From Strigomonas culicis (lineage: Eukaryota; Euglenozoa; Kinetoplastea; Trypanosomatida; Trypanosomatidae), in contig AUXH01000393.1 of NCBI GenBank assembly GCA_000482145.1, forward strand, positions 1 through 18,590: a stretch of 18,590 bases of DNA. The letters run 5' to 3'. The notes under the pieces were generated by a model that saw nothing but the letters and a program-made list of their open reading frames with translations, searched no databases and was not told where the DNA came from. Shown piece by piece: positions 15,665 to 18,590 of this stretch (position 1 is the stretch's first letter; each line of letters starts with the position of its first letter). A program made the translations under genes and the position numbers.

Positions 15665-16450
15665 TTAGACGAGCTTCCGCTTCTTCAAGGTCACCTGGGT
15701 GTACTTGAAGGAGGCATACAGAGTCCCTATGACGGCGGTCAGGACGCAGAGCGCGCACAACCAGATGCGCGTGAAGGTGCTCTCCACCGTCTTGCGCATC
15801 CGCCCGAAGCGCTCCACGAGGTGCTCGTCGGCGCGCACCACCTTGTCCATCTGGTCCTGCACCTTGCGGAGCCGCTTCTGGTTGTTGCGCATCTGCTGCG
15901 GCAGAACGAGCGCCGGCTCCTCCTGGGTCGCCGCGTTGCCGGTGCCGCCCTCCTGATCCACGTCGTCCACGCTGAAGATGCGGACGGTGACCTCCTCGGA
16001 CAGGTCCCCGGGGTGGATGAGCATGAAGCAGAAAGAGTAGAAGCCCTCCTGCTTGACCCGCGTCTCCGGCACGATGTGCGGATGCACCTCCGCGCGCAGC
16101 TCCTTGTCGTCGTTCAGGATCGTGAACTGGAGGTGATTGATAAGGTGCGCCATGTCCATCTTGGCCACGACGTTGTCGTCCGGGTAGTGCGTTGTCACGG
16201 AGAGCGTCGACCCGCCCTTGCGCTCCAGGTTGGTGTGGACGTCAAAGTTGACGACGCCATGGTTATCGTCCGCGAGATAGACCACGACGCAGCGCGCCTT
16301 ATTCGCGCGCAGCTGCTCCTCGACCGTCGCCAGGTGGCTCACGTCCTTCGCGCGTAGAGAGATCTCCGCGGTGGCGGCAGCGGGGGAGGCTAGGAGGAGG
16401 CAGAGCAGCGCGGCGCTGCTGAGGACCAGTGCGAGGAGGCAAGACCGCAT
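15665..16450 (-). CDS. p24/EMP24 (TMED) family cargo receptor
   Basis: The product is 261 residues with the complete p24 layout. A signal peptide (residues 1 to about 27, core ALVLSSAALLCLLLA) precedes a GOLD domain (about 38-163) with two cysteines (C54, C141) placed as in the family's disulfide. A basic heptad-like coiled coil follows (about 185-225, QKRLRKVQDQMDKVVRADEH), then a membrane helix (229-247, WLCALCVLTAVIGTLYASF) and a short cytosolic tail. The tail ends in KRKLV, giving lysines at -3 and -5 for COPI binding and a hydrophobic C-terminal pair. p24 proteins cycle between ER and Golgi as hetero-oligomers, sorting cargo such as GPI-anchored proteins into COPII vesicles, which matters in trypanosomatids because their surface is rich in GPI proteins. 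The longer open frame to 16795 is rejected because it lacks coding composition and would bury the signal peptide. The subclass (alpha, beta, gamma, delta) is not assigned. Confidence 0.93.
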   Translation of the reverse strand: MRSCLLALVLSSAALLCLLLASPAAATAEISLRAKDVSHLATVEEQLRANKARCVVVYLADDNHGVVNFDVHTNLERKGGSTLSVTTHYPDDNVVAKMDMAHLINHLQFTILNDDKELRAEVHPHIVPETRVKQEGFYSFCFMLIHPGDLSEEVTVRIFSVDDVDQEGGTGNAATQEEPALVLPQQMRNNQKRLRKVQDQMDKVVRADEHLVERFGRMRKTVESTFTRIWLCALCVLTAVIGTLYASFKYTQVTLKKRKLV

Positions 16451-16489
16451 ATTCGTGTGTCCGCAGTGGGGATAGAAGAGGAGAGCGAA

Positions 16490-16513
16490 ATATATATATA
16501 TATATATATATAT
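16490..16513. repeat. (TA)n tract
   Basis: Twelve TA units in the region just upstream of the p24 start codon. Similar tracts lie at 4857-4877, 5108-5129, 11317-11338 and 14998-15021. Confidence 0.95.
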
Positions 16514-16589
16514 TATGAGAGTGCACAATATCCAACAAACGTCTACAATAAGACGAATTCTTAGGACCACTAACAATACTAATAAAGAG

Positions 16590-16645
16590 CTATGTGGTAT
16601 TGCCACAAGAATACATGAGAGTGAGAAGAGAAAAAAGAGCGTTAT
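16590..16645 (-). promoter_or_regulatory. Possible trans-splice acceptor for the p24 gene
   Basis: Minus strand CGCTCTTTTTTCTCTTCTCA followed downstream by CCACATAG, with AG at 16591-16590. The 139-nt 5' UTR would include the (TA)n tract and a second pyrimidine run and contains no ATG. There is no AG between that second run and the start codon, so an acceptor upstream is needed. Confidence 0.4.
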
Positions 16646-16823
16646 TCCACTGCACATCGGCATATACTCAACAAGTGCACACTGATAACAACAACAACAA
16701 CAAAAAACCACATCTGACCTCCTCAAGAGAATATTTCTATTATTGCAATTCGCATTTGTTTTGAATACAGTGCTGGATTCTACACGTACACACATTCTTC
16801 CTTCGACATGCGAAAGGCAGCGC

Positions 16824-17369
16824 TCAGCACTCCTCTAACGGAGGCATCTCGTCGTCCTCCTCTTCCTCCGCCGGGGCGTCGGCGGCCTCGAGGTCGGCCG
16901 GTCCGTCCGCGCCGTCGCGCATCATGAACTGCTGCATCATCTTCTCGTTAAAGTCGCCGCCCATGCCGAAGTCGCCCATGTCGTCGTTCGTGGCGTTGGC
17001 GCCGTCGTCGTCCTCCGCGTCCTTCCACTTCTTCCAGTCCACCTGGATGTGCTGGCTCATGTACTTCTTCAGCTGCGTGAGCCGGGGCCACTCCACCTCG
17101 TCGTCCTTCGCGCAGTCCTTCTTTTTGAGCTTGAGCTCGATCTGGCGGGGCCGCACCACGTGCTGGCTCTCCTCGGCCAGCACCGGCGCGAAGAGCGCGA
17201 GGTCGGCCCCGTAGCGCCTGCCGTCCGGCGTCGCACAGACGAGGTGGAGCGTGCGCCCGTCCCCGGGGAGGGAGACGTCCACGTCAGTCGTGTCCTGCAG
17301 CGGCACGGTGAGCAGCACCCACTCGGGGCGCTGCGCCCACAGCAGGGGAGGGAAGAGGGGGTCGGCCAT
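16824..17369 (-). CDS. p23/Sba1-type HSP90 co-chaperone
   Basis: The product is 181 residues. A CS domain (about 4-110) opens with PLLWAQRPEWVLLTVPL and contains RQIELKLKKKD. The p23 signature EWPRLTQLKKYMSQHIQVDW (93-112) is followed by KKWKDAEDDD, the counterpart of the family's WPRLTKE...VDFNNWKDWEDD. The tail is acidic, with a Met/Phe/Gly-rich patch (GMGGDFNEKMMQQFMM) and a final EEEEDDEMPPLEEC. p23 binds the closed, ATP-bound HSP90 dimer and slows its ATPase while clients mature. Trypanosomatids have more than one p23; which paralogue this is cannot be told here. The start at 17369 fits the fold and a 47-nt 5' UTR. The upstream open frame to 17585 is a translated (CT)n repeat and is not coding. 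Confidence 0.93.
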   Translation of the reverse strand: MADPLFPPLLWAQRPEWVLLTVPLQDTTDVDVSLPGDGRTLHLVCATPDGRRYGADLALFAPVLAEESQHVVRPRQIELKLKKKDCAKDDEVEWPRLTQLKKYMSQHIQVDWKKWKDAEDDDGANATNDDMGDFGMGGDFNEKMMQQFMMRDGADGPADLEAADAPAEEEEDDEMPPLEEC

Positions 17370-17416
17370 CCGCGGCGGCGTGCGGGTAGGGATGCGTATC
17401 GATACTGATCGGTGAG

Positions 17417-17422
17417 CTAGGG

Positions 17423-17479
<57 letters not shown>
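17417..17479 (-). promoter_or_regulatory. Predicted trans-splice acceptor for p23
   Basis: A long minus-strand (CT)n run is followed by CGCTCCCTAG with AG at 17418-17417, giving a 47-nt 5' UTR without an ATG. Confidence 0.65.
17426..17478. repeat. (GA)n microsatellite, 53 bases
   Basis: An uninterrupted GA dinucleotide repeat on the plus strand. In the transcribed sense it is (CT)n and probably acts as the polypyrimidine tract for p23 trans-splicing. Confidence 0.95.
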
Positions 17480-17480
<1 letters not shown>

Positions 17481-18126
17481 GCTTATGTGAAGAGACAGCA
17501 AATCAATTGAATTGATGTTGAAAGGGTATACAGAGGTGTAAATGAAGGGCTTCTCATGTCTGATATTTATATCCTCAACATTCAATATCGAAGAAAGAAA
17601 AATAGTAAACGAGAAAGAAAAAAGAAATCACACGCTTTTCCAAGAAAAAAAAAGTACATTAAAATACACATACAGCAAAGGAAAAAAAAAGGTATAGATA
17701 GTGCCTTCTAGACATTATAAGTATTGTGAGTATGAGAGTACATCTAGGAAAGAAGTATTCACACTGTTTTTATAAACGTGTAGACTGTGTAAACTCAATT
17801 CGAATAGTGTATATTGAAAAAAAAAAAAAAGAATCACTCGCGGCATCAAATTTGATTCCTTTCAGTAATTTGTATAAAAGTAATGAAGCGGAATTAAGTA
17901 AAAAGGGAAAAAGAAACTGAGTAATTGCGATGTAAACACGCAATCCATCAGATTGCATATACATACAAAAGTAAAAAAGAAAAAGAACAGATTGTTTCCG
18001 TCGTTTGCCACTGTATGGTTTGCTTGCTGGAATCACCTGTTAGCAATCGCATCAAGTGCCTTTCATGTGAGGGATCTCACTTGTCCTCGGACCCGTTTGT
18101 GAGAGAGCCTGACCGCTGCAATGGCG

Positions 18127-18585
18127 CTAGGTGTGCGCCGTGACGACGGGAGTGGTGGCGGGGAGGTACGCGTGCCCCTCGCCGTACAGCGCGATGCGGT
18201 CGCGGTCCGTCGCGCGCTCCGCCTCCTCCCGTCGCCGCTGCTGCTCAACGTTGTAGAAGCCGTTCGCGACGAGGCGCGCGCGGCGGGCGAGCGGCCCGTC
18301 CGCCGCGCCGCCCGCGGCCCCGACGGGGGGACAGGGCGCCTCCCCGCGGTCCTCGGCGGGCGCCACCGGCACCGTGTGCGCGAAGAGCAGCGGCGAGTAG
18401 GCCGTCTCGCGGACGAGTTGGTACGCCTCCTGTGCGTCGACGAACACGCGCTGCGGCGCGGCGGCCGCGGCCACAGCCGCCGCGCGGGCCGGGTGCCCGG
18501 TGCTGCGGTTCTCAATGTTGCTGTTCACCGGCAGCGCCGCGAGCGGATCGGCGGGCCGCGGCGGCGGCGCGCCCCAGCGGCGCAT
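18127..18585 (-). CDS. Unrecognised protein, 152 residues visible; 5' end may lie outside the window
   Basis: I do not recognise this product. The frame is GC-rich with codon use like the other genes and ends in a TAG at 18129-18127. The first visible ATG is at 18585, only five bases from the edge, and no splice acceptor can be seen, so the gene may start further upstream. Visible parts are a Pro/Ala-rich N-terminal segment (about 1-45), a more ordered stretch (QRVFVDAQEAYQLVRETAYS), a Gly/Ala/Pro-rich linker, and a charged helical segment (NVEQQRRREEAERATDRDR) followed by IALYGEGHAYLP. There is no signal peptide or membrane helix. That it is a real gene rests on composition and orientation, not on homology. 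Confidence 0.6.
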   Translation of the reverse strand: MRRWGAPPPRPADPLAALPVNSNIENRSTGHPARAAAVAAAAAPQRVFVDAQEAYQLVRETAYSPLLFAHTVPVAPAEDRGEAPCPPVGAAGGAADGPLARRARLVANGFYNVEQQRRREEAERATDRDRIALYGEGHAYLPATTPVVTAHT

Positions 18586-18590
18586 GAGAC

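Larger units (their letters stand above)
16451..16823. other. Intergenic spacer between p23 and p24 genes
   Basis: AT-rich, with AAC repeats at about 16687-16701, the (TA)n tract and the pyrimidine tracts for p24 splicing. No gene is seen. Confidence 0.65.
17370..18126. other. AT-rich intergenic spacer
   Basis: About 0.75 kb. Besides the (GA)n repeat it has A runs (for example 17645-17653 and 17818-17831). It should hold the 3' UTR of the 18127-18585 gene. Short AT-rich frames are not credible, and no RNA gene was recognised. Confidence 0.65.

Noticed and set aside
16451..16795. N-terminal extension of the p24 protein to 16795
   Set aside because: It is AT-rich, includes the (TA)n tract, and would place the signal peptide internally.
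17370..17585. N-terminal extension of p23 to 17585
   Set aside because: It is mostly a translated (CT)n repeat; the CS domain begins right after the ATG at 17369.
1..18590. CRISPR array, transposon, tRNA or rRNA
   Set aside because: No spaced direct repeats, transposase or reverse-transcriptase motifs, tRNA cloverleaf or rRNA sequence was noticed. The repeats present are microsatellites and one in-gene duplication.

Overview
The window looks like nuclear DNA of a kinetoplastid, most likely a trypanosomatid; the genus cannot be read from it. All ten protein genes lie on the minus strand, head to tail, with no introns. Coding DNA is GC-rich with strong G/C third positions. The 0.35-0.8 kb spacers are AT-rich and full of (TA)n, (GA)n, (GT)n and poly-A/T tracts. 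In front of nine genes (all but the last, whose 5' side lies off the window), reading the minus strand, a pyrimidine-rich stretch is followed by an AG 13-139 nt before the start codon, as expected for spliced-leader trans-splicing of a polycistronic transcript. Transcription therefore runs from right to left.

Layout from right (5') to left (3'): 18127-18585, an unrecognised protein that may be cut by the window edge; 16824-17369, a p23/Sba1 HSP90 co-chaperone; 15665-16450, a p24/EMP24 (GOLD) cargo receptor; 14177-14965, an IST1-type ESCRT-III regulator; 11386-13539, the intraflagellar transport protein IFT81; 6857-10582, a 1,241-residue coiled-coil protein; 5179-6384, an unrecognised basic protein; 4200-4539, a small RIIa/Dpy-30-like docking protein interrupted by a one-base frameshift; 1734-3836, an FAD oxidoreductase related to sulfide:quinone oxidoreductase but without its redox cysteines; and 1-1346, the N-terminal part of an MIT-domain protein, possibly calpain-7/PalB-like.

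As usual for trypanosomatid gene clusters, the neighbours do not form one pathway. Two themes recur. Membrane traffic and ESCRT are represented by IST1 with a C-terminal MIT-interacting motif, the MIT protein, the p24 receptor and perhaps the coiled-coil protein. The flagellum is represented by IFT81 and the Dpy-30-like protein. Expression is presumably set after transcription by trans-splicing and UTRs; no conventional promoter is visible.

The points most worth a second look are the cysteine-less SQR relative, the single extra C that breaks the docking-domain gene, a similar C run at the end of the coiled-coil gene beyond which another frame encodes a hydrophobic tail, and the IST1 MIM / MIT pairing. 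I found no CRISPR array, transposon, tRNA or rRNA, and no wholly new multi-gene system.
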